This document shows, piece after piece, positions 1 to 10,680 of a DNA stretch of 25,739 nucleotides. The stretch covers positions 526,277-552,015 of the forward strand of contig NW_003150757.1 in assembly GCF_000003605.2 (NCBI RefSeq), given 5' to 3'. Each line of letters opens with the position of its first letter. The stretch's first letter is position 1. This stretch comes from Saccoglossus kowalevskii (Eukaryota; Hemichordata; Enteropneusta; Harrimaniidae). Made by a program: the position numbers and the translations under genes. The notes below the pieces were generated by a model, which did no database searches, had not been told where the DNA came from, and saw only the letters and a program-made list of their open reading frames with translations.

Positions 1-408
1 TTCGAACTGCGCATATGTTCAGAGCATCTATGTACCAAGTTTCATCAAAATCCAATGAGTGGTTCTTTAGATATCAGTGGAACAGTCATAGAACAGCTAA
101 AAATTAGCTAATTATCATGCAAATTAGGTAATTAACGAGCATGGATTTTTACCAAAACCTAATCAAATCTGCGCATATGTTCAGAGCATCTATGCACCAA
201 GTTTCATCAAAATCCAATGAGTGGTTCTTTAGATATCAGTGGAACAGTCATAGAACAGCTAAAAATTAGCTAATTATCATGCAAATTAGGTAATTAACGA
301 GCATGGATTTTTACCAAAACCTAATCAAATCTGCGCATTGGCCCAGAGCATCTATGCACCAAGTTTCATCAAAAACCGGTGTATGGTTCTTGAGATAGCA
401 GTGGAACA
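1..408. mobile_element. 162-bp tandem element, about 2.5 copies
   Basis: The segment starting ctgcgcatatgttcagagca at 7 recurs at 169 and 331 with a 162-bp period. The first two copies are near identical; the third is shorter and diverged and runs into a CA repeat. A tandem core followed by a microsatellite is the layout of pearl/HINE-type non-autonomous elements of molluscs. The class is inferred. It lies in the ATG14 3' intron or flank. Confidence 0.7.
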
Positions 409-413
409 GTCGG

Positions 414-475
414 ACACACACACACACATACACACACACATACACACATACACACATACACACATACAGACACAC
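414..475. repeat. CA/CATA microsatellite
   Basis: A run of CA with interspersed TA units lies directly after the tandem element. 476-680 shows no recognisable feature. Confidence 0.95.
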
Positions 476-680
476 TAACTGCAAAGACTCCCATTTTGTG
501 CTTCGCACACGGGAGTCAACAAACTCTAATTCGGCTAACTCGGCACACTTTGTTGTAAGCATTGAGCTGTAAACGATGCAACATGCCTGTTCAAACGTCA
601 TATATTTGTACAGCAGTAGAATTCGGTACAAAAATTTAAAAAAAATCAATATTCAGTTCTTGCCACATGGGGGCGCTTAC

Positions 681-760
681 CTTCCCAAGTCCCTTGTTTT
701 TACGCACACCAGAATATTTCGAAGCGTATACATCGGGTGCAGCAGTTCCTGACTAACATT
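681..760 (-). CDS. ATG14: ATG14 exon 10 (last exon in window)
   Basis: It encodes NVSQELLHPMYTLRNIL then VCVKTRDLGR, equivalent to human NLDQLQPLHTLRNLM...HLGR. The donor AAG|GTAAGC leaves a split codon, so at least one more exon lies left of position 1. None was found in 1-680. Confidence 0.88.
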
Positions 761-3700
761 CTGAAATACAAATCAAAATAATCACGAAAAGGATTATGAC
801 ACATACTACATGTAAATATCTCTGGATCAGTGAATCAATGTAAGTATTGGCTTCCAGTCACAATGGTATTTAACAATAATAGGAGGTTATTACGAGACTA
901 CCAGAAAGGCAGTATGATGATCGTAGTGACAAACGCATAGCAGATAGCGATTGGATCATGTACAGCCAGAGTGCATACTTTGAGGTATCCTCATGATAAC
1001 ATTATTATTATACATCTGCTTGTAGTAATAATTTAATGAGAGATAACAACCTAAAATGGCTGTGCTCAGACACTAAATTATATTTCCATCATGTGCTTTA
1101 ATATGTCTGCATTTAACATAAACAAAGAAAAGTTTTCAATGTGATATAAACAACACACCCAATTTTCAAATAAGGAAGGCACTTTTGAACTCATTTGTAC
1201 AGCGTTTTACAGAAGGATAAATTCTGTTGTTTTCGATGTGAAAAATATAATAATGTTGTTTATTCACATTACTTCATATTTAAACAGCATGTATACTTCA
1301 ATAGAAAAAAAAAAAAAAAATATATATATATAAGCAGGTGTCTATTCTGACTAGCTGAGTATCAATAACAGGGTAATGAATCAATACCACATGTATTTTC
1401 CCCGAGAACGACAGTAGACAGTCAACTGAATTTTCTGACGTACCTGAGTAAAACACATGTGAAGAATATTGGTGTTGAGGTTAGCTACTGCTCTGGAAAA
1501 AGACTGCGGACTCAGTTCTTTACCACAAAATTTCCTAAAAAATTCAGACAAAGGGGGAAATTATATTCAGCAAGTTGTGCAGATAATAAATATTTCTTAT
1601 TACAGTATAGATCAACTACTATACTGAATTTTTTTTCACTAAATATATTAATTCACCTTTTATGGGAATACCATAAAATGACAAGGTTGCTCATAAGTCA
1701 AGATGCAATGATATAAGAAGTCCACATAAAGGCATATGTTTTACAAACTATTATCCCATGTTTTAGGTTGATACAATTTATAAACACATACAAAGAAACT
1801 CTTCAAAAACCACACCTCATAGGTATCAGTGATGAATACTGATAGACTTGGCGACTTAAGAATGCGGTAGAGTTATCATGCTCTAAAATGTAAAAACTGT
1901 TTTCATGAGGAAAAGTGTTTTGAAGCGTAGCAAATTATATATTTTCTTGAAGCCCTTGTTCCTGGCTTTTTGAAAAAAATGATCTGCGACATGTACCACG
2001 AATTAGTCACGTGATTACTAAGTAAACATAGAGGTGTTATTTTAAATAAAAATGAGTTTTGTATAAAAACCGTAGGGGTTTTGTAAAAAAAGAAAGCTGA
2101 AAAATCAAGGCAGCATCAGCCCCGTCAATGCCTCGAGAGTGTTAGAACATAGATTGCATATTTGTTTACAATGACATCAATTTACATTTTTCCTGTTATT
2201 TCACCCATAGACAAGGAATTTAAAAGCCTTTTATTTTTCATTGCGAGAAGTTATCAAAAAATGCTTCCAGGCTTTTTATTCTGCGCCAATACGTTATCAA
2301 TGTGTGTGAATTTCATGAAAGTAGGCCAATTTCTGACGACGCACAACTCACTTGAATGACCTCTATGGCGTCAGATTTCTTCTGCCTGAAAACGTCAAAA
2401 AACAAAACATTTGTCACGTTGCGCTAATTTTGGACATTTAAAGATTCAGATGGACTGATTTTTACAACAAAAGACATAACATGGAGTCACTTAGTAGCCT
2501 TGCAGTATTAAAATCCAAAACTATAAAGTTTTGGGCCCCTATTCGTCCTCCAAAAAGTAGTGAAGTTGTTACAGTACACAGCGACCTTGCATAACGTCGA
2601 ACAGCTGGAGAGATAAATGACGTCATCTCATTATATATTCAAATCATGTTTACATGCGAAGCCTGGTCTGTATAACAAACGCTTGCGTAGTAACCGGAGA
2701 AAGAGGTTGACATGCCTAAACGCCAACCCCTAGTGCTAGTTAACTCAAAAACACCCGACGTTTTGTCTTGTTCTAGCAGACACTTGACTTCCACCGCAAC
2801 TTCGCAAACGGCGTTCTTATACGGACCTTTGTTGATGGGTGGCCCGGCGGCAATCCCACATAAGACACTAGTTTTTTCAAACCTCGCCGACCTCTCCCAA
2901 CTCGGTTGATATTAAATTGTCTGCCCCACTTTTTTGTAAAATGGAAATTGATCATGTTTTGCTGACGAAATTTTACCCTCTTGGTTTGAAATACTCAAAC
3001 TTGAAGTGTGAACCCCATTGTACTTTCGGCAATGTGTTTCAGTTATAGGTAAAGTTTTGCTTCCTCTGAACTGCGTTTTGAGTTTTTCCTTGGGGGCCTC
3101 TTTTGTGTGATTGATCATTAATCAGGAGCCGGAGTTAATATGACCACGTCGTCTTCAGTGTGCACTGTTTCCGTCGTGAAGGGATTATGCAAATTACGCA
3201 ATAAGTCAATGTTATTGTTTGCGTCCAGACTTTTATCTCAAAAACAAAGTGTACAGTATCCCGTTATACAAGTAGTTTTTCTTATTTTTTAAAAAAAAAA
3301 GGTATTCTAGATGTGTTTCAGTTTTAATTTTGATAAAATTATGAGCCCAATAACTTTACAAAAGTAATAACAAAATTCACAAAAATAACACTACCGCATC
3401 CTTAAATCCTTTTTTTCCCCTGAACAACAAAATACGTTATACATTGTTGTAAAAAGGCCACAATAGAAGAAACAACAAATGCATAACAGACCACTCTTCG
3501 TGATAGATATTTTTGTAATTTATTCACTACAAAATAATAAATGGGAATGCTTGGTAATTTTCTAATATTTGTATGAAATTTCTGTACTGGATACCTTACA
3601 TAAACTACAACTATGTGACATAAATTACATGATATTGACGAGGCCTTCCAATACAATATAACAAAACAATACAGTATTAAAAACATCACATCACATCATG

Positions 3701-6700
3701 TTTTATATGGGTCCCATGCAATAAGTCTAAATATTTGTTTTTTTTTATGAAATTCAATAGTACCGGTACTTCCCAATATAAAGAGCATGAGATGAAAAGA
3801 ACACTAGTGATTGGTTGTGGAAAACTCACCCGTAACATATTTTCTTTGGTGAGTGAATCCCTAGATAATACGATAGTACTGAAAGTAACTGTGTTGTATT
3901 GGACAGAGCAGCACACATGGAGTTTGCCGGATTCCTCTGACCTAACTCTGTATTAGGACCCGGCGTAAAATGCCTGGTAGTCTCATCTGTGGAGAGACAC
4001 ATAGTAAAACCTCTGAATGACATCATTTTTCCCGTTAATACTTGCAATAATTTGTTTCTGTAGTTTACTATATAATTACTGTTAATTTTGAACCAAATGG
4101 GCATTATTTCCCCTTACTGGGTCTTGATCAGAATGTTTGATAAAAATGATATGTAGGAGACTAAAGTTTCAAAGCTTACCGGTATGGGTGAACATGAAGA
4201 TATACATGAGAGTTCCTTGAAACTCAAAAGCCTTGAAACTAAATTGGGGAAATGAGATTTGTCTATGGCCATAATCCAGGATTTTTGTGTGCTTTATTTT
4301 GGAGATGTGCTTTAAAAGAAAAAACAGTTAAATTTTGTTTTCATTCGATAGTAAGTAGTGAATGATGTCCTCAGTATTATTTGACAAGAATTACCTTGTT
4401 GTCACATGACATGATTTTAATATAAGGAGTACAGCAGATTGATGGAGGTCTTAGTAACTATGGTAACAGAGTAAATGTATGAATAACATACATACACACG
4501 TGTGTGTAGGAATTTGTAACATGTAGCAGCAATTTGTTGCATCAGAAGATTAAATGATCAGAAAACGATGTCATATTGATAAGATGAAGGACTTACACCA
4601 TGCTGTGTAAGCGGAATAATCTCCGTCTCCAGGCAACGATGCCTCTGGGGTGATAATAGTGAAGTTTGTTTTACTGTGGTTGCCGGTATATACCCATTTA
4701 CCATGAATGTAAGACATCTGTTGAGCTTCTGCTAGCTCACTGACGGTGCTTGTCGAGAGACCACCTTCCTTTTCACCATCATTCTCAGCTTCTTCCGATT
4801 GTCTGTAATATTGTTGAAGAAAACAAACCAGTTTCGGTGAAGTGATGCACTTAAAAACTGGCCGATATTTTAGACAAACATCCAGGATGTTTGGGGCATT
4901 CCTAATACTGGTTCTTGATGTTGAATCATTTTTAACTAACTATTTTTGCCAGTATTTGGTACTAGAGATACATTTACACACCAATAACAGGCCTTAAATC
5001 TAACCTGTTCTCGTAATTTCAAATACTGAACCACTTTTTGGTTTGTCATTTGAATTATGCTTAGAATAATTTTAACCTGTTGTTTTCTGGATCTGCTTCT
5101 CTGATCTCCATGATGGGGAATATCGATGTCATAAGCTCCTCTATGCGTGACCTTCTCATCCTTGCGAGGTCCTCTTCTTTCTGTTCTTTAGCAGCCAAAC
5201 TATTGCGAAAGTGTATTCTACTTTGTTCTGTAAATTACCAATTAGTTTACATTATTAAAGACATGACATTGAAACTTTACAAACTCAAAACATATAATTT
5301 TGTTTCAATGAGTGACATGGACAAAGTGAACTCAAAGTATCCATTGGGTGTTATGACTACAGAAGCCAAAAACTTCACCAAGTTCTAATCTATGGTTTGT
5401 TTCCATTCAAAGTCAAATTCACCAGTGAAGTTAGACCAATTTCAAAACAAATATAATGATTGAGATTCTTACCTAAGTGTTTTTGATATTTGTATATTTT
5501 GCCTTTCAGAATTCTAATTTGGGCAATGTGATTGTTCTTCTTCTCAGTGATAGCATGGAGATCATTCCGTTCTGTTCCATTGAAAAGCGAATTTTATGAT
5601 TAGTGTAATAAAACCAAATCATTTGTGAATGAACTGTGAAACTTCAGGGGAAACATTAAAACTGCTGCCAGAAGCCAAAGTTACCTTTGCAAAATAAACA
5701 TGCATAAATTATTTTTTTCATATCCAGGGTCTAGTCAGCATAGCTTCTTTTTTCAATCCAATCTTGCAAATCCCTCCTCATGAATCTCAACATCCAAATA
5801 AAACTACTTATTATACATTTGTCACCGTAACGCCATAAGTTACAGCGTGCCGTAATTTTGCGCTATTTTACAGGGTATTTTCATCCTACTATATAAGGAA
5901 ATGCGAATTCCAAATATGGAATGATTGTGTGCGTAAACGTCCTCTAAAAATTAGAACAAACATGGCTGCCACCAGGGTTTGACTGGACTCCAGACAAAAA
6001 AGTGTGCTGACACTGTTCTAAACTTTTTGAATTTCGGCATTCCTATGATGTATCTTTGGAAGGAAAAGATGTATAATCAGACAGTACGCCGTCACATCGA
6101 CCTCCACTGTGCGTCGGTCGATACTCTTGTTATACTGTCTTCGTGCATACTTTGAGGTATCCTCATAATAACATCATATTCTTCCGTGCATAAAACCATC
6201 ATAATATATTGTTGATATGCAAGAATTAAACATACCTTTATCCGCATATCCTCTTAACTCTTCACTCGCTTTCAGCAACACTTCTTTTTTCTGTTCTAAG
6301 AATAATGCATCCCATCTCTGCATGAAACAAAATATTGATATACAAAGATATATTACTAAGATGTGTGTAACTTCTTTGATTTTATTTTAATTTGAATTTT
6401 AGACTTGTTTTTCACCTTTTGGTCATATTGCACACGTCCAATTAAAGCTTCGGAAACCCTGCAATAAAAGAAACAAGTAATGTTAATCACTGAGCTGAAT
6501 AACATTTTCTTATAAATTGTAAAAGCATCATCTGTTTAAGCTCCATGATTTTTATCGCCAAAATGTTGGGTGCAACATTTTGAACATTTCTTCCATGTAT
6601 TTTTCTATAATTTGTTTGTTAATTCTGGACAAAACATAATATTCCAGTAGCTACAGATCTTAACCCAAATTTCGAAAAAAATATGAGCAAAATTGTGGGT

Positions 6701-8118
6701 TTTTGTTTTGCTAAAGAAGATTATAATTTATTTTTGTGCTTTTAGTATTTAATTAAACTATTTTCATATATTGAGCATTTTCGCTGGGTTTTATAAATTC
6801 ACAATTTTTCAGGTGAAACAATGAGATCTATTGTAATTCTGTACGTTCACACGAAATTAATGTCAGCTGATTTTAACCTAGACCCTAAAAAAGATGACTA
6901 CTACATTTCAGTGAAAACAGCAAAATTAGCAAAATTAGCTAGTTTTATTATTAGAGAATAGTGAATGATTTTCAATTGCATATTTTATCAACAACAAAGG
7001 TTTACTTTCAGTTTTGGACCACGTTTAACTGCCTCAATGCCATAGTACAGCCATATTTTTCACATATTTCAACTACAGAATTTCTTTGCTTAATGAATTT
7101 CCTATTGGCTGTAGATCTTAATCAAAATTTCTGAAAAAAAAAATATGGAAACAATGATGAAATTTGAGAAAGGTACAGTACACAAAAATGTGTTGTACCA
7201 TTTTATCCAAAGTGAAATGTCTGTTTGTGATTGCTAGTAGCAAAAAACCCAATTGGTGACACACATAAATTAAGCAATAAAGTTGCAACAAGTGTAATCC
7301 TAATACATATCATGACAGTTAATTAATAACTAACTTATTTTTACAACACATTTTTAAAATGCATTTTAAATTGTTCTTTCAGCTGGTAAATAAATAAAAT
7401 AAAATAACTATATCATACAAAATCGTGGGAAAATACTTTGAATACGAACTTCATTGTTTACCTGTTTGTCCTCAGTTCAGAGGTTGACCTCCGACCTTAT
7501 TTACTAAATTGTAAAATTACATATGACTCATTTATGTGCTGTCTGTTACCGAATGTCGACACGTGTAAACAGGCCTAATGTCATTACACGTAACGTATTT
7601 CCAAAATTTAAGAAATACTCAGTCTCCTCGGGTTTATATGCCATCACAAAACAGTTGAGTTACACTATCAGCTGTTCCCCGCTGTCACTCAACCTTGTAA
7701 AGCTCGTTCGAGACGGTGAAAAATATAACAATAACGACAATACTCACTGATCCGACAGTTTCAGTCTTTCTTTCTTCAGTCTGTTTAGTTTCTGTAATTT
7801 CTCAGCATACCTATGACATGGTGTAAAATAATCATTTATTTGTTACGGAGGTATGAACGGAAATGAGCATAATTTATCGACTCTGTCACTCAAAAGCAGT
7901 GAATTTCGTTCACAGAACTAAGATGCCTACCTTTCGGGATTGCGACCGCTGGAATGAGTCAAATTACCCTGTTCGATGCAGTCTTTGCACGAATATGTTC
8001 TTTTTGAGTTGCTGCAAAGTGGGCATCTTTCCACGGCAATGCCGATCACTGATGAGGCGTCTATTTGAGTTTTGGACTGGCGAGTTGTTGATTCATCCTC
8101 CGACAAGCAAGTCGCCAT
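681..8118 (-). CDS. ATG14: ATG14 (Barkor), autophagy-specific PI3KC3 complex subunit; 10 exons, 3' end off window
   Basis: ATG14 joins VPS34, VPS15 and Beclin-1 in PI3K complex I at ER sites of autophagosome formation. The spliced exons are 8118-7931, 7810-7748, 6458-6416, 6317-6236, 5571-5473, 5227-5077, 4802-4597, 3986-3830, 1534-1444 and 760-681. All have GT-AG borders and compatible phases, giving 386 codons plus 2 nt. Residues 32-47 hold CxxC-x8-CxxC, the same spacing as the N-terminal cysteines known to target human ATG14 to the ER. Residues about 63-190 are charged, coiled-coil-like sequence (Beclin-1/UVRAG-type pairing by family knowledge). An IFPI motif follows at 194-197, then GDYSAYTAW, PGPNTELGQRNPA, PKKICYGKFCGKEL, NLNTNILHMCF and TLRNIL, all colinear with vertebrate ATG14. 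The last ~100 residues, where the membrane-binding BATS region lies, fall outside the window. Start: first ATG ahead of the cysteine module. Identity is secure; expression is not visible. Confidence 0.93.
880..1010. repeat. Dispersed repeat fragment (family of 5806-6180)
   Basis: gtgcatactttgaggtatcc followed by tcatgataacat at about 971-1003 matches 6144-6176 almost exactly. The segment before it (aggaggttattacgag) resembles the copy near 11640. Confidence 0.6.
1305..1332. repeat. Poly-A and TA microsatellite
   Basis: Sixteen A followed by six TA units. Confidence 0.9.
1444..1534 (-). CDS. ATG14: ATG14 exon 9
   Basis: It encodes KFCGKELSPQSFSRAV and NLNTNILHMCFTQ, matching human EFCGENLSKQKFTRAV and LNANILYLCFSQ. 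It lies between gaattttttag and CAG|GTACGT. Confidence 0.92.
1535..3829 (-). other. ATG14 intron 8, with unassigned GC-richer patch
   Basis: The intron is 2.3 kb. About 2340-3130 is less AT-rich than its surroundings, with short ORFs on both strands and a TGACGTCA at 2618-2625. No ORF there resembles a known protein. It may be an old transposable-element remnant. Confidence 0.6.
3830..3986 (-). CDS. ATG14: ATG14 exon 8
   Basis: The acceptor tgtgtctctccacag precedes ATGAGAC. The joined frame reads W-YETTRHFTPGPNTELGQ and then NPANSMCAALSNTTQLLSVL, ending PKKICYG. An apparent acceptor 39 nt further in would create TAG at the junction and was discarded. The donor is GG|GTGAGT. Confidence 0.92.
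3987..4596 (-). other. ATG14 intron 7
   Basis: AT-rich sequence with a short palindromic run tacacacgtgtgtgta near 4494. A donor-like site at about 4177 was considered as a small exon and rejected. Confidence 0.7.
4597..4802 (-). CDS. ATG14: ATG14 exon 7
   Basis: It encodes a Glu-rich linker, then STVSELAEAQQMSYIHGKWV and GDYSAYTAW. These align with human STVSKLAEARRTTYLSGRWV and GDYSAYYSW. The donor is GGT|GTAAGT. Confidence 0.93.
5077..5227 (-). CDS. ATG14: ATG14 exon 6 (end of coiled coil, IFPI motif)
   Basis: It encodes the last charged helix and RIEELMTSIFPIMEI, which matches the conserved ILELTSVIFPIEEV segment of human ATG14. The donor AACAACAG|GTTAAA is weak beyond GT, yet the frame continues cleanly into exon 7. 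Confidence 0.9.
5473..5571 (-). CDS. ATG14: ATG14 exon 5 (coiled coil)
   Basis: It encodes NDLHAITEKKNNHIAQIRIL followed by KGKIYKYQKHL. The donor TTAG|GTAAGA is strong. The acceptor ggaacag has a weak pyrimidine tract, but both phases fit exons 4 and 6. Confidence 0.87.
5572..6235 (-). other. ATG14 intron 4
   Basis: The intron is largely occupied by a dispersed repeat (about 5806-6180). Confidence 0.75.
5806..6180. mobile_element. Dispersed non-autonomous element, copy A
   Basis: The segment around ttccaaatatggaa, gtgccgtaattttgcg and ttataca recurs in reverse orientation at 11630-11912. A shared end module (gtgcatact...ggtatcct) is also present near 971. No coding capacity, so probably a SINE or MITE; class not determined. 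Confidence 0.65.
6236..6317 (-). CDS. ATG14: ATG14 exon 4 (coiled coil)
   Basis: It encodes RWDALFLEQKKEVLLKASEE and further charged residues ending GYADK. The donor is AAAG|GTATGT, and the split codon GAA joins exon 5. Confidence 0.88.
6416..6458 (-). CDS. ATG14: ATG14 exon 3 (43-nt small exon)
   Basis: The exon lies between tttattgcag and AAG|GTGAAA. It encodes VSEALIGRVQYDQK and continues the coiled coil in frame; it is too short for ordinary ORF finding. Confidence 0.85.
6459..7747 (-). other. ATG14 intron 2, low-complexity with an internal repeated module
   Basis: Very AT-rich. A module containing cagatcttaacccaaatttc plus an A-run at about 6650-6690 reappears in diverged form at about 7110-7150. 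Nothing coding seen. Confidence 0.55.
7748..7810 (-). CDS. ATG14: ATG14 exon 2 (coiled coil start)
   Basis: The acceptor is catgtcatag and the donor is CA|GTGAGT. It encodes YAEKLQKLNRLKKERLKLSD, a Leu/Lys-rich heptad-like stretch, and both split codons match the neighbouring exons. Confidence 0.88.
7931..8118 (-). CDS. ATG14: ATG14 exon 1 (residues 1-62)
   Basis: The exon starts at the ATG reading MATCLSEDE and carries VERCPLCSNSKRTYSCKDC, a zinc-knuckle-like cysteine module shared with vertebrate ATG14. It ends CCC GAA AG|GTAGGC, with the split arginine completed by exon 2. Confidence 0.93.
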
Positions 8119-9224
8119 ATTTCATAATGACGTCAGGATTTGTTATGGAATGTGGCATTGTGGGAAAACCATCAAAAAGGTCACCCCAGGACAAGCGGAA
8201 ACAAACGCAAATGTACAGAAAGAAATATTGTGACCCCAATGGACTTGTTTCATTTAGCCGCACTTCCGTCTGAACTTCGAATTTCAGATTGTAACCAGCA
8301 TTCCCAAAATTCGTCTAATAATGATACAAATGCAGTGGACAAGTGAAACTAATTGTCACAGTAAGAATTTTATAAAAACACCATTTCATCATAAAAAAAG
8401 TATTCGTCAGTTTGGAAGTTTGCGCTATAGAGGGAATTTAGCTCATGATGATTTGACATCATGATATACTTTTGTTAATTTCATTTACACCTAGTTGTGA
8501 TCAGAATGTCGAATGTGTGGGGGGGGGATTATGTGAATCTACAGGGAATATAATCTCCAATATAAAGTTTTCATCATCGTCACATGCCAACTACTTGTAA
8601 CCCTGGTAACCAACATCCAGATTTTTTTGCTTCATCCATTGAAAGACAAAATATGCACACTGCTTGCTGGAATTGTTTAGTTGGGGCGAAAAATATCAAA
8701 GTATTCAGGTATTTTGGGAACACAGTTTATTCAACTGCTCAGATAAATATTTGTCAGGAAGTATGACTTTAATAGCTCCAAGGGCTGTTGTGACTGGTGA
8801 TATCTGAGTTTTACCAATACTGTCGCCCGGTACTGTCGGCACCGATAGCACCTTCCAAAATGTTCAGCCTACGTTCAGATTTGTGATAATGTGGATCTTG
8901 AGATTGTGAAATCGGTTCTTGTCTATCTATCTGTTTGTGCGTTACATATTACGTGAACCAATTTTGTCAAAATTTTACCCGGGTCGCGAGAGTACGGCCT
9001 ACATGTGTACACATACACATAAGTTTGTTTTGTAATACATTGTACGACCAAACGTATCGTACCCACGGCCAACCATGGATCGAAATTACCCAGTTTTGGA
9101 AACTGGTTCTTTTCGATTTGCTCGTGGACGTACGACAATTATAAATCTGATCTCAAAATACTTCACATATAAAGGTATTTGTTTGAATGTCCGTTTTGAT
9201 TGAATGCATGGATTAATTTACACT
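8119..9224. other. ATG14 upstream region
   Basis: The first ~230 bp are moderately GC-rich and are the likely 5' UTR or promoter of ATG14. A G9 run lies at 8519-8527. Short ORFs on both strands between 8580 and 9144 do not resemble known proteins. Confidence 0.55.
8128..8135. promoter_or_regulatory. CRE/ATF palindrome TGACGTCA
   Basis: A perfect 8-bp CREB/ATF site with 9 nt between it and the ATG14 start codon, so within the 5' UTR or core promoter. Function is inferred from the motif alone. Confidence 0.5.
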
Positions 9225-9820
9225 CAGACTTTCTCATTTTTAACGACGATGGGCATAAATAGTATGAAATATTTGGAAATTACTAGTAAAATACTGGAGG
9301 TACAATTATCAAACCTATCTCAAAATAATGCCACATATATTTGATATTCAGAAATAAATTTAGTTTTATGATACTTTACTGTTTTAGGCGGCAAACAACA
9401 GTTATCTTCACTTTAACACTTTCTTCTTTTCAACCGTGACGAGGGCGTGAATACTATAAAATATTCGTCAATTACTGTTGAAGGTATAATTCTAAAACCT
9501 ATCATAAAATACTCCCACATGTATTTGTTCATACATGTCTGTTTTTCACTTTCAGACTTTCTTCTTTTCACCGACGAGGGCGTAAATACTATAAAATATT
9601 TGACAATTAAACCGAAGACTCTCTTTTTCTAGTGTCTTTGATTAAACTGATGGAGGTACAATATTGACACCTATTTCAAGTGACTCCCACATATATGGAA
9701 TCTTCATTCTCAAACTTTTCCCATTTCAATAACAAGAGTGTAAACAGATAATTAAAACATTTGGAAAATAAACCAGCAACACACAATTGTAAAACCTATC
9801 TTAAAATATATATATTTGGA
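9225..9820. repeat. Diverged tandem repeat, four units of about 140-190 bp
   Basis: Each unit has a pyrimidine-rich lead (cagactttcttcttttc), then gacgagggcgtaaatactat aaaatatttg-like sequence, and aaacctatc...aaaata before a cacatatat stretch. Units begin near 9225, 9415, 9555 and 9712. They are well diverged, so old. Confidence 0.75.
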
Positions 9821-10320
9821 ATTTAGAAACAATTTTACTTGTCGACAAGTGTCTGTTTTTGTCAGAAAATATACATTATACTCCTTGAATCCAGAGCCCT
9901 TCCAGTTTAGCTGGATAATGTAGTAATTGTAAAATCTAAGGTACATGGTGTAATATATTAGTGAGCAAATTTAAGTTTTCTCATTAAAGTTCCACATTAT
10001 TTATTTATGAACGGTTACTAGATTTGGTCCAAAAATATAAAGGAAAATACTTGCATAGTGTCTGGCATTGGAAGTAAGCAATCGAGAAGTGTCACAGCTG
10101 GTGATTTTCTGTTGTAATAAGAGACAAGCCATGGTTCTATTAGCCATAATTCTCATTGTAAACTTTAAAGCAGCCTAAATATTTAGTGTTGTTGAGAGTT
10201 TTGTGGTTATATAAATTAAGTGTCATAGCTAGACCAGCAGTACTAGCATAGCCAGAATTTTATCCGGTTTCTCATGATACAAATCAGTAATTGTATACCA
10301 GTACTTTGTAGTGGCTCAGG
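9821..10320. other. Intergenic, nothing recognised
   Basis: AT-rich sequence between the tandem repeats and the CpG-rich patch. No coding or RNA feature seen. Confidence 0.6.
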
Positions 10321-10329
10321 CAGTGGTTT

Positions 10330-10680
10330 ACAATAGGTGATTTTCCGTACAATTGCGAGATCTCGCGAGATGCATGAAAGACGCGCGTCGAACGTCTGCC
10401 GCAAAAATCGAACGATTTGATTTTGAACTAGAATTTCTTTATTTCGCAGCTTACATTGACCGGCCGATCTTCGACAGGAATATTGCTTCCGAATACCCTC
10501 ACTTAATCGAAATTGCCTATCATCAAATGTGGACAGCACATTATTAAGCATGGAAATGTCCCCGAAATACTTTTGCGTTTGTCGAATCCCACGCGATGTT
10601 TGACGCCACTACGACCTTTGTTTGTCCTGTTTTTACGTTCGATTTCACGCATAACGCGTGATTCTCGCAGTGAACGGAAA
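10330..10680. promoter_or_regulatory. CpG-rich patch with TCTCGCGAGA palindrome
   Basis: A local cluster of CpG dinucleotides in otherwise CpG-poor DNA. TCTCGCGAGA lies at 10361-10370, overlapping a second palindrome CGAGATCTCG. TCTCGCGAGA is the known BANP-bound element of CpG-island promoters in vertebrates. Overlapping ORFs on both strands are unrecognised. It may be an unannotated promoter, or a distal ATG14 promoter with a 5' UTR intron. Confidence 0.5.

Larger units (their letters stand above)
761..1443 (-). other. ATG14 intron 9
   Basis: AT-rich intron. It contains a fragment of a dispersed repeat (about 880-1010) and an A16 plus TA6 microsatellite at 1305-1332; nothing else recognised. 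Confidence 0.8.

Noticed and set aside
311-649. 112-codon minus ORF at the left end as an ATG14 exon
   Set aside because: Its C-terminal half is translated CA repeat and it has no resemblance to ATG14.
3942-3947. Acceptor aatacag|AGTTAG as the start of ATG14 exon 8
   Set aside because: Joining to exon 7 gives a TAG stop. A stronger acceptor at 3987-3989 gives an in-frame segment matching the vertebrate protein.
4178-4218. Possible small ATG14 exon before GTAAGC (FQGTLMYIF...)
   Set aside because: Unneeded once exon 8 was extended. The sequence has no similarity to the family and its acceptor is poor.
7863-8273. 136-codon plus ORF
   Set aside because: Antisense shadow of ATG14 exon 1 and its upstream region.
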